A stretch of 64,000 nt of DNA. It comes from Novosphingobium sp. PP1Y (lineage in GTDB: Bacteria > Pseudomonadota > Alphaproteobacteria > Sphingomonadales > Sphingomonadaceae). The position numbers and the translations under genes are program-made. Numbering within the stretch: position 1 is the first letter of the stretch; each line of letters opens with the position of its first letter. The DNA is taken from assembly GCF_000253255.1 (NCBI RefSeq), contig NC_015580.1, positions 3,671,001 through 3,735,000 of the forward strand, read 5' to 3'. Below are positions 48,237 to 56,324 of the stretch, piece by piece. Under the pieces are notes generated by a model. That model was not told the DNA's origin and searched no databases. It worked only from the letters and a program-made list of their open reading frames with translations.

Positions 48237-48449
48237 CTATTGGCTGCTGAGCGCGCCGGTGGCCGATTCTGCGGGAGCGTCGGTCGAATAGAGTGCCTCA
48301 TCAGGCGGTCGGCGATCGTCGAGCATCTGCGCAGCTTCGTCGAGCGCGCGGGCCTCGCCGACGGTCACGCCGCCCGGACCGGGGTCATTCTCGCCCTTGC
48401 CGCATGCAGCAAGAACCAACACGGCGGCCAGCGAGACAAATCTGCGCAT
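48237..48449 (-). CDS. Small lipoprotein (70 aa)
   Basis: Reads MRRFVSLAAVLVLAACGKGE, a signal peptide with lipobox LAAC, then an acidic Gly/Pro/Ala-rich chain without a known domain. An upstream TTG at 48461 overlaps the DUF4112 stop (TTGA) and is an alternative start. It directly follows DUF4112 on the same strand and is convergent with arfB. Function unknown. Confidence 0.72.
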   Translation of the reverse strand: MRRFVSLAAVLVLAACGKGENDPGPGGVTVGEARALDEAAQMLDDRRPPDEALYSTDAPAESATGALSSQ

Positions 48450-48457
48450 CGATTTGC

Positions 48458-48877
48458 TCAACCCTCGATGATCCGGGTTTCGGGATGATGCTTGTCGAGG
48501 TGCTTGCGGATGATCCTGAGATTGCGACTGTTCGAGCGGAACACGAAGTCGAAGGCATCGCCCACCAGCGGGACTGCGCCAAGCGCGGTGTCAACGCCGA
48601 CATTGGCGGTCATGCGCGCAAGTTGCCACTTCGACATGCCCAGGTTGCGGGCTTCCCAGACGAGGTACATGCCCAGCGCCGCACCGATCAGGTCGCCGGC
48701 GATGGGGACCAGGCCGACGATGGCGTCGAGACCGACCTTGTAGCGGATGCCGGGCACTTCGAAGGCCCGCTCGAGGACCAGTTCCAGCGCCTCGATGCGG
48801 CGGCGGATCGACATCGGATCGGTGCCGATCGGCAGTTCCATGTTCATCCGCCGCGCGGAATTCTCTCCGATCGCCAA
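48458..48877 (-). CDS. DUF4112-family protein
   Basis: A protein of up to 139 aa that fits DUF4112: RYKVGLDAIVGLVPIAGDLIG, a hydrophobic helix, GVDTALGAVPLVGDAFDFVFRSNSRNL. It is probably membrane-associated; the family function is unknown. The start may be TTG 48877 (AAGGAG about 11 bases upstream) or ATG 48847. It is transcribed together with the small lipoprotein gene. Confidence 0.85.
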   Translation of the reverse strand: MAIGENSARRMNMELPIGTDPMSIRRRIEALELVLERAFEVPGIRYKVGLDAIVGLVPIAGDLIGAALGMYLVWEARNLGMSKWQLARMTANVGVDTALGAVPLVGDAFDFVFRSNSRNLRIIRKHLDKHHPETRIIEG

Positions 48878-48915
48878 GGCTCGGCCACTCCTTCTGGTTG
48901 CCTTTACTCAGCTTC

Positions 48916-50454
48916 CTATCTGGGGAGCCATGCCAGGGGCATCAAGGGATGCCACCCCCAGCTGTTGGTGGCAAAGCCATCGACGCTGCCGCGCACCAGC
49001 GACCAGCGGATCGGCGAACCGAAGGGAATATAGACGTTTTCCGCGGTCAGTTCCGCCTCGGCTTCGGTCATCAGCGCGGCGCGTTCTTCCGGCGTCGCTG
49101 CCGCCAGGGCCTCACTGACACGCGCATCCGCTTCCTGCGAGCACAGACCGAATTTCGCACGGCAGGACAAATGATTGAGGTACCAGACCGCCCGGGGATA
49201 GCGCGCAACGTCGTCGACAAGCGCCAGGTCTGCAGTATCGTCACTCTCCGCCTTTTCGAGGCGCAGCCCTATCGCCGCGAAATCGTTGCCGAGCTTCTCG
49301 AGCAGGATGTCGGACCCCTCCCCTTGCGGTAGCCAGATGCTGATCTGCGGCCCGGCCGCCGCTCCGCCACCCGAGCCGGTCTCTGCCCTGCCCGCCTTCT
49401 TTTCCTTGTCGCCGTCCTGCTTTGCGGAAGCCTGCCAGATGCGCACGCGCGCGGCGGCGACGGCACGCCGCTCTTCCAATGACTGTTCGCTCCAGCGCTC
49501 GCCGATAGTGCCGAGATCGCCATCAAGACTGGGCGTCACGATCCGGGTCGTGGGCTTCCAGCCGCCGAGGCGAAACTGCTCGATCAACGCATCCCTGTCG
49601 ATCGCCATCGCCAGCGCTTCGCGATTGGCCGGATCGGCAAGGAAGCCCTTGTCGTTCATGACCTGAAGCCCGAACAGGCCGACCACCGGATCGAGCTGGA
49701 TCGTCCCGCGCAAGATGCCAACCGAACGGGTCAGCGGGAAATCCTCGATCCGTCCGCCGAGGACCAGGTCCGTCTTGCCGTCGTTGAAGCGCTGGACCGC
49801 TTCGGGTCCGCTGAGTGAGAGCAGGTCGATGTTGCGGGTGCGCTTGTCCCAGTTCTGGATTTCCGGCAGGCCCAGGGTCGATGGATCGATCGGCGTCAGG
49901 CGCGCGACATCGCCGATCTTCTTCATGCGCATCGGACCATTGCCCTGCTTGTCCTCATAGAGCCCAAGTTCAGGCTGGGCGAGAAGCTGAAGCAGGTAAG
50001 GCATCGGGCGATCGAGACGGATCTCGATGACGCGGCCGGCCATGACGCGCACTTCGTCGAGCCCGGCCAGGTCCAGTGCGAAGGTAGTGCGTCGCAGGGA
50101 CTTCAGCGCAGTATCGAGCGCCTTCTTCGCCGATTCCGCCGAGATCGGGTCCCCCGAGGCCCAATCCCCATCGCGCAGGCGGAAGATGTAGCTCTGGCCA
50201 TCGTCGGTCACGATCCAGCGGTCGGCCAGCGCGGGGATCACCCGCCCCTTTTCGTCAAAGGCGACAAGGCCTTCTACCGTCGCGGCGCGGATCAACTGGC
50301 CGGATGCCGTCACATCCTTGCCGGATTGGAACGGATCGCTCAGTTCCCCGATCACCGCCACATTCAGCGTCGAGTTGTCGAAGCCGCTGCAGGCGCCCAG
50401 CGTCAGCGCGACCAGGGGGGCAAGGGCCCGGAAGGCTTTGCGCGTGGGGAGCAT
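48916..50454 (-). CDS. Family 5 extracellular solute-binding lipoprotein (peptide ABC type)
   Basis: A 512-aa substrate-binding protein. A lipobox (LTLGACSG, Cys near 22) anchors it, and the rest follows the SBP_bac_5 fold (DEKGRVIPALADRWIVTDDGQSYIFRLRDGDWASGDPISAE), with the ligand loop region IQLDPVVGLFGLQVM. Such proteins feed oligopeptides or other ligands to ABC permeases, but no permease or ATPase gene is adjacent, so it is an orphan or works with a distant transporter. The ligand is unknown. Confidence 0.9.
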   Translation of the reverse strand: MLPTRKAFRALAPLVALTLGACSGFDNSTLNVAVIGELSDPFQSGKDVTASGQLIRAATVEGLVAFDEKGRVIPALADRWIVTDDGQSYIFRLRDGDWASGDPISAESAKKALDTALKSLRRTTFALDLAGLDEVRVMAGRVIEIRLDRPMPYLLQLLAQPELGLYEDKQGNGPMRMKKIGDVARLTPIDPSTLGLPEIQNWDKRTRNIDLLSLSGPEAVQRFNDGKTDLVLGGRIEDFPLTRSVGILRGTIQLDPVVGLFGLQVMNDKGFLADPANREALAMAIDRDALIEQFRLGGWKPTTRIVTPSLDGDLGTIGERWSEQSLEERRAVAAARVRIWQASAKQDGDKEKKAGRAETGSGGGAAAGPQISIWLPQGEGSDILLEKLGNDFAAIGLRLEKAESDDTADLALVDDVARYPRAVWYLNHLSCRAKFGLCSQEADARVSEALAAATPEERAALMTEAEAELTAENVYIPFGSPIRWSLVRGSVDGFATNSWGWHPLMPLAWLPR

Positions 50455-50570
50455 GCTTGCCGGACTAATCGATTTCCGCCGCGCCGCAAATGCGCAAGCG
50501 ACGATTTCGCACGAAACTCTCGATCTTGTGGGAAAAACGCCTTTGCCCTGCGACGGCCGGCGGACAGGAA

Positions 50571-50945
50571 TCAGATCTTGCGCAGCCCCTTCACGCCCGT
50601 AACCGGCGGCTGGTGATTGCGCACGAAACGCGGCGAGGGATCTTCGCCGATGCTGACCGGCGCACGCGCCAGTTTCGGATCGATGTCATCCTGAAAGGCG
50701 ACGCCGAAGCGATTTTCCTGCACCCAGGCGACTGTCCCGTCGACCCAACCGACATTGCGGATGCTGACCGAGACCTTCGATCCGCGCACCACGCGGACCG
50801 TGCCTTCGCCCATCATCCCGCCAGCGGAGAGGTTGCGCACCTTGATGCGGAATTCGCCGTCGAGGCCATCGACACGCAGATCGGCCAGCAGAAACAGGCT
50901 GTCGCGCGCGATCTGCCGATTTTCGCCTTTGATCATAAGCTCCAT
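50571..50945 (-). CDS. PilZ-domain protein
   Basis: A single PilZ domain of about 124 aa that may bind cyclic di-GMP. The N-terminal arginines (ENRQIARDSLFLLADLRV) and the VRNLSAGGMM motif (the D/NxSxxG box) are both visible. The start is uncertain between 50945 and 50936, with a GTG at 50993 also possible. The window also encodes a diguanylate cyclase (32831-34537), but nothing links them directly. Confidence 0.85.
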   Translation of the reverse strand: MELMIKGENRQIARDSLFLLADLRVDGLDGEFRIKVRNLSAGGMMGEGTVRVVRGSKVSVSIRNVGWVDGTVAWVQENRFGVAFQDDIDPKLARAPVSIGEDPSPRFVRNHQPPVTGVKGLRKI

Positions 50946-51025
50946 CCAGTGCCGATAATGCCCGTACAAACAGAGACTTGCACGAGCAGACACGCTACCT
51001 GACGAAGGTTAGTCCCGAGTGACGA

Positions 51026-51077
51026 AAAAAGAGTTAACGGCACGGTAATCCCTCAGGCGAGATGAACTACCGTGCCA
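51026..51077 (-). terminator. Possible terminator of dksA
   Basis: A 9-bp inverted repeat (51077-51069 with 51048-51040) followed on the minus strand, 8 bases later, by six T. It lies directly after the dksA stop. The long loop (20 bases) and the offset T run make it a weak candidate. Confidence 0.45.
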
Positions 51078-51084
51078 GAATGGG

Positions 51085-51543
51085 TCAGTCGTCGCGGGAA
51101 ATCTTTTCGCGGCGCTCGTGCGCTTCCTGCGCCTCGACGGTCATGGTCGCGATCGGACGCGCCTCGAGTCGGCCGAGGCCGATCGGTTCGCCGGTCACTT
51201 CGCAAAAACCATATTCGCCTTCCTCGATACGGCGCAGGGCGGAATCGATCTTGGCGATCAGCTTGCGCTGACGGTCGCGGGTGCGCAGTTCGATACCCCA
51301 GTCGGTCTCGCTCGACGCGCGATCGTTGAGGTCCGGCTCGCGAATCGGACCGTCCTGCAACTGCTGCAGGGTGCCCGCAGAAGCGTCGAGGATCAGCCGT
51401 TTCCAGGCCATGAGCAGCCGGCGGAAATAATCCTGCTGCGCTTCGCACATGTAGGGTTCGTCAGGTTCGGCGACATAAGAGCCGCCCAGGACGCGCTTTG
51501 CTTTCGAAAGCACATCAATTTCATCAGACAGGGCCGTTGCCAT
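51085..51543 (-). CDS. dksA: DksA-type RNA polymerase-binding regulator
   Basis: Binds in the RNA polymerase secondary channel and, with ppGpp, adjusts rRNA and amino-acid promoters (152 aa). It has the coiled-coil region with an acidic tip (about 40-105) and the C-terminal globular region YGFCEVTGEPIGLGRLEARP. Only one of the four zinc cysteines of E. coli DksA is kept (FCEVTG), as reported for alphaproteobacterial DksA. ATG 51543 (MATALSDEIDVL) is the family-like start; the longer frame lacks similarity. Confidence 0.93.
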   Translation of the reverse strand: MATALSDEIDVLSKAKRVLGGSYVAEPDEPYMCEAQQDYFRRLLMAWKRLILDASAGTLQQLQDGPIREPDLNDRASSETDWGIELRTRDRQRKLIAKIDSALRRIEEGEYGFCEVTGEPIGLGRLEARPIATMTVEAQEAHERREKISRDD

Positions 51544-51840
51544 CCAGAGAATCTCCGCACGTATGCCCCGAACCTTCATCGCCCTGCGGCCCCGGTTTTT
51601 CCGGTAACCTCTCGAAGATCCGCGGTTGGTCGCGCCTATAAATGCGCGGTATGCGCGGCACAAGGGCAGATGCGCCCCCTTCCACAAAAAACGTGAATCC
51701 GGCTTCGAAACGGCGCGGGTTCGCGAGGACATGCGCAAAGTTCCACAAACAACGTTAACGGTTTGTTGACCATCACTGGTCCAGCCTAGCCGTGTCGAAC
51801 TGCCAAAACGGGCTTTGTTGGACAGGGGGGGTATCGGAAG
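51544..51840. promoter_or_regulatory. Divergent control region of dksA and the Sel1-like gene
   Basis: No gene is seen in these 297 bases. Near the middle, TTAA-N7-TTGAC at 51755-51770 differs by one base from the CtrA consensus TTAA-N7-TTAAC. The same place has a dyad (acaaac 51745-51750 with gtttgt 51761-51766). Both genes read outwards from here, so their promoters must be inside, but no clear -35/-10 pair was picked. Confidence 0.4.
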
Positions 51841-52179
51841 ATGCAAACTGTTTGGATCAAGAACGACGCATTCACCAGCGCTTCGGCCGCGGATATCGAA
51901 GCTGAAGACCTGCTGGTCGCTAATTGCCTTGCTGCTGCGTCGCAAGGAGACGTGTCCGCCTATTTCGATCTCGGAGTCGCATACTCAACGGGCAGCCATG
52001 GCGCCGCCTGCGACCTGATCGAAGCGCACAAGTGGTTCAACCTCGCCGCCGTAGCCGGTCACGAGGAAGCCGCTACCTGCCGCGCGGAAGTCGCCGATGA
52101 AATGACGGCGCGCGAAATCGCCGAAGCCCAGCGCCGCGCGCGCGAATGGCTCTCGGCCTCGATGCGCCGCGCCGCCTAG
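51841..52179 (+). CDS. Sel1-like repeat protein (112 aa)
   Basis: A small helical protein. Residues about 40-78 (GDVSAYFDLGVAYSTGSHGA, then EAHKWFNLAAVAGHEEA) match one to two Sel1 repeats, which mediate protein contacts. There is no signal peptide. The end is Ala/Arg-rich. A run of seven to eight G followed by tatcggaag precedes the ATG. Divergent from dksA; the partner is unknown. Confidence 0.78.
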   Translation: MQTVWIKNDAFTSASAADIEAEDLLVANCLAAASQGDVSAYFDLGVAYSTGSHGAACDLIEAHKWFNLAAVAGHEEAATCRAEVADEMTAREIAEAQRRAREWLSASMRRAA

Positions 52180-52210
52180 AACGCCCTGCGACGGATCGCT
52201 CGGCCCCGGT

Positions 52211-53347
52211 TCAGGCCTTGCGGAAGGGCACTCTCTCGCCCAGCCACAGCTGGTCCTGGGCGATGCCGGCGCGTTCCCGCTCAAGGTACTCGGCAATCGC
52301 CTCGCGCAGGCCGTCGTGGACGATGTAGTGCGCCGAAACCGTGCGCACCGGCTCATAGCCACGCGCCAGCTTGTGCCCGCCCTGGGCCCCGGCCTCGACG
52401 CGAGAGAGGCCCAGCGCGATCGCGGCGTCGATCGCCTGATAGTAGCACAGCTCGAAGTGCAGGAACGGCTTGTCGATCCGCGCGCCCCAGTAGCGACCGT
52501 AGAGCGCCTCCTCGCCGATGAAGTTCAGCGCACCGGCCACCGGCTCGCCGTCGATGAAGGCCAGCACCAGCAGAATGCGGTCCGCCATCGTCTCGCCCAT
52601 GAGGGTGAAGGCCGATCGCGTCAGGTAGGGCCGCCCCCACTTGCGGGCTCCGGTGTCCTGATAGAACTCCCAGAACGCGTCCCAGTGCTCCTCGCGGATA
52701 TTCTCGCCGCGCAGGGTGCGTATCTCGACGCCCTCCTGCGCCTTTGCGCGCTCCTTGCGGATATCCTTGCGCTTGCGCGACGACAGCGCGGCCAGGAATT
52801 CCTCGAAGTTCGCATACTCGCGGTTTTCCCAGTGGAACTGGATATCCTCGCGCAGGAGCCAACCGGCCTTCTCGAAGTGCGGGACCTGCGCAGGCTCGAT
52901 GAAAGTGGCGTGAGCGGAGGAAAAACCGTTGTCCCGGCACAGCGTTTCCGCCGCGCGCAGCAGTGGCAATGTCAGTTCGGGATGCGGCGTCAGCAGGCGC
53001 GGGCCGGTTGCCGGGGTGAAGGGCACGGCGATCTGCAGCTTGGGATAGTACTCGCCCCCGGCCCGGTGCCAGGCATCGGCCCAGGCATGGTCGAAGACAT
53101 ATTCGCCCTGGCTGTGCTGCTTGAGATAGGACGGCAAGGCTGCGGCAAGGCTTCCGTTCGGCCCTTCGATAGTGATCGGGACCGGTTGCCAGCCGCTGCG
53201 CCCGCCGACACTGCCCGATTCCTCGAGCGCGCTGAGAAAGGCGTGGGAAACGAAAGGGTTGCCGCCCCCGGCAAGGGCATCCCACTCACCAGCGGGAAGC
53301 GCCCCGATGGCGGAATGGATTTTCGCCGTGAATTCGCCTTCGCTCAC
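52211..53347 (-). CDS. FemAB/GNAT-type N-acyltransferase (COG3146-like)
   Basis: A 378-aa protein of the group annotated as DUF482/COG3146, with a GNAT fold related to FemAB aminoacyl transferases (VSHAFLSALEESGSVGGRSGW, YLKQHSQGEYVFDHAWADAW, HFELCYYQAIDAAIALG). Acceptor and donor are not established. The start is GTG 53347, whose last bases form the stop of the phosphodiesterase gene (GTGA overlap). It is the last gene of a five-gene coupled operon. Confidence 0.85.
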   Translation of the reverse strand: MSEGEFTAKIHSAIGALPAGEWDALAGGGNPFVSHAFLSALEESGSVGGRSGWQPVPITIEGPNGSLAAALPSYLKQHSQGEYVFDHAWADAWHRAGGEYYPKLQIAVPFTPATGPRLLTPHPELTLPLLRAAETLCRDNGFSSAHATFIEPAQVPHFEKAGWLLREDIQFHWENREYANFEEFLAALSSRKRKDIRKERAKAQEGVEIRTLRGENIREEHWDAFWEFYQDTGARKWGRPYLTRSAFTLMGETMADRILLVLAFIDGEPVAGALNFIGEEALYGRYWGARIDKPFLHFELCYYQAIDAAIALGLSRVEAGAQGGHKLARGYEPVRTVSAHYIVHDGLREAIAEYLERERAGIAQDQLWLGERVPFRKA

Positions 53348-54141
53348 GCTGCCGCGCCCGCTCCTTTCTCTGCCACCACGACGCCTTCGAAGATCGGGGC
53401 ATCGGCGTGGACCGCCGCACGATCGCGATGTTCGGCCGAACGCACCGTCCAGGTGGCGACCGGAATGCCCCGCCGCCGCTGGCTCGCAGCGAACCTGCTG
53501 GGCAGATCGCGGATGTCGTAGGCCAGAAAATCGGGTCTGGCGTGCCAGAGTGCAAGACGCCTGCGGATCCTCCCCGGAAGGGCGCGATCTTCCCCCTCGG
53601 TCACGACAAGGCCGCGCACGGTGTGCGGCGAGTGCCTGCGAAACCAGCCCGCGACGCGCGGATCGAAGCTCATCACTCCGTGCGCGCCGGTATAGCCTTC
53701 CAGCACGCGGCGCACGGCCAGGCAGGTCGCGGCCACGCGCTGCTCGCGGCTCGACTTTACCTCGATCAGAATCGGCACCTGTCCGTCGACGAGCTTGAGG
53801 ACCTGCCGCAGGGTCGGGATCGTTTGCGCCGTTCCCGACAGCTGCATGGCGCCGAGCTGGGCCGCGCTGCGCCGGGCCACCGGCCCGCTCTCCTGCGTCA
53901 GTCTATCGAGGTCGAAGTCATGAAAGACGACCGGTTGGCCGTCCCCCGAACGCTGCACGTCGCACTCGATCCCGTAACCGCCGGCAATCGCACGTTCTAT
54001 GGCGGCGCAGGAATTCTCGGGCACGCCCGGTGCATGAAGCCCGCGATGGGCGTAGTTATGCGCGCCGACCCACGCGACCTTGCGCGGATCGGGGGCCGGC
54101 GCGATCCAGCGATCAAGCAGGGCGAAGAGCAATGATGGCAT
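53344..54141 (-). CDS. Glycerophosphodiester phosphodiesterase
   Basis: Cleaves glycerophosphodiesters to glycerol-3-phosphate and an alcohol (265 aa, TIM barrel). The metal and catalytic residues are in AHRGLHAPGVPENS, YGIECDVQRS and VFHDFDLDRLT (Glu, Asp and two His). There is no signal peptide, so it is likely cytosolic. ATG 54141 lies inside the ridA end (29-base overlap); the longer frame to 54198 is less likely. Confidence 0.92.
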   Translation of the reverse strand: MPSLLFALLDRWIAPAPDPRKVAWVGAHNYAHRGLHAPGVPENSCAAIERAIAGGYGIECDVQRSGDGQPVVFHDFDLDRLTQESGPVARRSAAQLGAMQLSGTAQTIPTLRQVLKLVDGQVPILIEVKSSREQRVAATCLAVRRVLEGYTGAHGVMSFDPRVAGWFRRHSPHTVRGLVVTEGEDRALPGRIRRRLALWHARPDFLAYDIRDLPSRFAASQRRRGIPVATWTVRSAEHRDRAAVHADAPIFEGVVVAEKGAGAAA

Positions 54142-54577
54142 CCACTTCGACGGCGGCGCCGAGCGGAAGCACCGGCACGCCGACTGCGCTTCGCGCATGC
54201 TGCCCGGCTTCGCCGAAGACGGCAGCCATCAGCTCCGAGGCGCCATTGGCGACCTTGGGCTGATCGGTGAAGTCGCCGGTGGAATTGACGAAGGCCCCGA
54301 GCTTCACCACGCGCTCGACCCGGTCGAGCGACCCGATCGCTGCCTTGAGCTGGGCGAGGATCATCACCCCGCAGGCCTGCGCTGCCTCGATGCCCTGCTC
54401 GAGCGAGACATCCTCGCCGAGGCGTCCGGTCACCAGCTTGCCCTCGACGAAAGGCAACTGGCCCGAGACATAGGCCACGTCGCCGGAAACGACGACGGGG
54501 ACATAGGCGGCAACGGGCGCGGCCGGTTGGGGCAGGACGAGGCCAAGCTGTTCAAGGCGGGCGTCGATTTCACTCAT
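54113..54577 (-). CDS. RidA-family protein
   Basis: A 154-aa YjgF/YER057c/UK114-type protein that hydrolyses reactive enamines and imines, or a relative of it. It reads YVPVVVSGDVAYVSGQLPF, EAAQACGVMILAQLKAAIG and VVKLGAFVNSTGDF. The C-terminus ends AVGVPVLPLGAAVEVDAI; the usual arginine of true RidA (RxxV) is replaced (SAVGV), so it belongs to the Rid group without confirmed deaminase activity. The start overlaps the HAD gene stop (ATGA). Confidence 0.9.
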   Translation of the reverse strand: MSEIDARLEQLGLVLPQPAAPVAAYVPVVVSGDVAYVSGQLPFVEGKLVTGRLGEDVSLEQGIEAAQACGVMILAQLKAAIGSLDRVERVVKLGAFVNSTGDFTDQPKVANGASELMAAVFGEAGQHARSAVGVPVLPLGAAVEVDAIIALRPA

Positions 54578-55248
54578 TTGTCTTCACTGTCCTTCGAAGT
54601 TTCGGCGGCCTGGGGAGCAGCCTTCGTGGGATTGACGAGGCGGTCGAGCAACCAGGGCAGTGCGCTGTCCCAATCGTCGATGCGGACATGCGCGTCCCCG
54701 GCCTTGTGGGCGCAGGGAATATGCGGGGCGATGCTCGGCTCCGCGCACAAGTGCAGCCGGCCGATGTCTGGGGCGACGTCGCGAACCGAGCCATGATGCA
54801 CGGCCAGATCGTCGATAAATACCGCCTGGCTCGGCGCATACTCATCGAGAATTGCCTTCAGCGCAGGCCCCTTCGGTCCTTGGTTGGTATAGACGCGCAG
54901 GTCGATGCCGTGGTCGGCAAGTTGCCGGGTGCGCGCTTCCTTGCGGAAATCCATGAGATTGGTGAGAACGACGACGTCAGCATGTTCGGAGATCGTCCCG
55001 ATCGCCGCAATCGCGCCCTCAACCGGGGTCTGCCGGTGCATCTGGCCGTCGAAGAACTTGTTGAGCAGACGCCAGGCGTCCTGTTCAGCAAGCGGCTCGT
55101 CGCTGTCGGCACGGCGCATCGACCGGTAGAAGTCGCTACGGGCGAGATCGAAGGTCACGCCTTCATCCTCGGCCAGCCAGTCTCGAAAGTGCGTGACCAT
55201 GTAGAGCAGTACTTCATCGCAGTCGGTAATGAGCAGGGGCTTTTTCAT
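54574..55248 (-). CDS. HAD-superfamily hydrolase
   Basis: A 224-aa HAD phosphatase-like protein. Motif I is ITDCDEVLL (the two Asp separated by one residue), motif II VVLTNL, and the acidic motif IV is VFIDDLAVHHGSV. The substrate is unknown. It overlaps both neighbours by four bases (ATGA), between DUF3572 and ridA. Confidence 0.9.
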   Translation of the reverse strand: MKKPLLITDCDEVLLYMVTHFRDWLAEDEGVTFDLARSDFYRSMRRADSDEPLAEQDAWRLLNKFFDGQMHRQTPVEGAIAAIGTISEHADVVVLTNLMDFRKEARTRQLADHGIDLRVYTNQGPKGPALKAILDEYAPSQAVFIDDLAVHHGSVRDVAPDIGRLHLCAEPSIAPHIPCAHKAGDAHVRIDDWDSALPWLLDRLVNPTKAAPQAAETSKDSEDK

Positions 55249-55544
55249 CGTGCCAGCCTTTCACGCGCCGCGACCAGCGTTCCCGGAGCAATGCCCAGTG
55301 CCTCGGAAGCGGCAACAAGGTCGGCCTCGTGCGCGCACAGGAACTCGATGACCGCCGCCAGCGTCGCCGGTTCGCCCAGCGAAGCGCGTAGCGAATCGGG
55401 CGTCAGTCCGGTCAGGGCAAGGAAACGGGTCGCTCGATCGTCGTCGCCCAGCACCCAGCCCAGGGCATTCAAGGCCAGGGCCTGCGGATCGTCGTTGGCT
55501 GGGGATGGCTTGTCTCTGAGAATTGTCAGCCTCGCTTGCGTCAC
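55245..55544 (-). CDS. DUF3572-family protein
   Basis: A protein of about 99 aa that fits DUF3572, a small alphaproteobacterial family of unknown function (ALALNALGWVLGDDDRATRFLALTGLTPDSLRA). It regularly lies next to divK, as here (41 bases between the starts, divergent). GTG 55544 is chosen because the frame to 55592 runs into divK. First gene of the coupled operon DUF3572-HAD-ridA-GDPD-GNAT. Confidence 0.85.
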   Translation of the reverse strand: MTQARLTILRDKPSPANDDPQALALNALGWVLGDDDRATRFLALTGLTPDSLRASLGEPATLAAVIEFLCAHEADLVAASEALGIAPGTLVAARERLAR

Positions 55545-55585
55545 ATAGAGCGGTAGGGAACCCCTAGATGGTGTCCAGGCGTCGA

Positions 55586-55948
55586 ATGGCAAAGCGAATC
55601 CTCGTTGTCGAGGACAACGACCTCAATCGGAAGCTCTTTTGCGACGTGCTCAAGAGCCAGGGCTTCGCCGTGGAGCCGGTTGCCGACGGCCTCGATGCGC
55701 TCGACCGCGCGCGCGATTTCGTGCCCAACCTCGTCATCATGGACATCCAGTTGCCCAATGTATCAGGCCTGGACCTGATCGAGGCCGCCAAGAAGGACCC
55801 TATCCTGCGCACGATCCCGGTCCTGGCGGTCACCGCCTATGCAGGAAAGGGCGACGAGGAGCGGATTCGCGAGGCAGGCGCAGAAGGCTATCTGGCCAAG
55901 CCGGTCTCGATCGGCCCCTTCATGCAGGCCGTGAAGGCTCTGATCTAG
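55586..55948 (+). CDS. divK: Single-domain response regulator DivK
   Basis: A 120-aa receiver-only protein that controls the DivJ/PleC/CckA cell-cycle relay in alphaproteobacteria. The phospho-acceptor is Asp53 (IMDIQLPNVSG), with the acidic pair in VVEDNDLNRKLF and the Lys in YLAKPVSIGPF. ATG 55586 (MAKRILVVED) is the family start; ATG/GTG codons upstream would overlap the DUF3572 promoter. No pleD follows it, unlike the Caulobacter arrangement. Confidence 0.93.
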   Translation: MAKRILVVEDNDLNRKLFCDVLKSQGFAVEPVADGLDALDRARDFVPNLVIMDIQLPNVSGLDLIEAAKKDPILRTIPVLAVTAYAGKGDEERIREAGAEGYLAKPVSIGPFMQAVKALI

Positions 55949-56061
55949 AGCGTTTATGATCCGGCCGCCTACGAGTAAGCTTGACTTTGCCGTGCAGCGC
56001 CGCTTTTGCGCCGCATTTCCCGGCCAGAGAGCCGCCGGACCCTATCGGAGTTGAAAAGACC

Positions 56062-56301
56062 ATGGACCGCGAAGAAACCTCGGCCCGGATCGCCGCACTG
56101 ATCGAACCCTTCAACAAGAAGGGCATTGAGATCACCGACTCGACCCGCTTTACCGACGACCTTGAGTTCGACAGCCTCACCGTCATGGATTTCGTCGCGG
56201 CGATCGAAGACGAATTCGACATCATCATCTCGATGAACCAGCAGGCCGAGATCGAGAATTACGGCCAGCTCGTCGACGCCGTGGTCAAGCTCCAGGGCTG
56301 A
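56062..56301 (+). CDS. Acyl carrier protein of the sphingolipid locus
   Basis: A 79-aa ACP with the phosphopantetheine attachment Ser in EFDSLTVMDF. It lies 23 bases before the serine palmitoyltransferase gene, as in other sphingolipid-making alphaproteobacteria (acpR-type), and probably carries the acyl chain that the enzyme condenses with serine. It is not the main fatty-acid ACP, whose motif is usually DSLDTVEL. ATG 56062 is chosen from the family length. Confidence 0.9.
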   Translation: MDREETSARIAALIEPFNKKGIEITDSTRFTDDLEFDSLTVMDFVAAIEDEFDIIISMNQQAEIENYGQLVDAVVKLQG

Positions 56302-56324
56302 CGGAACTCCCAAGGAAACGGCCC

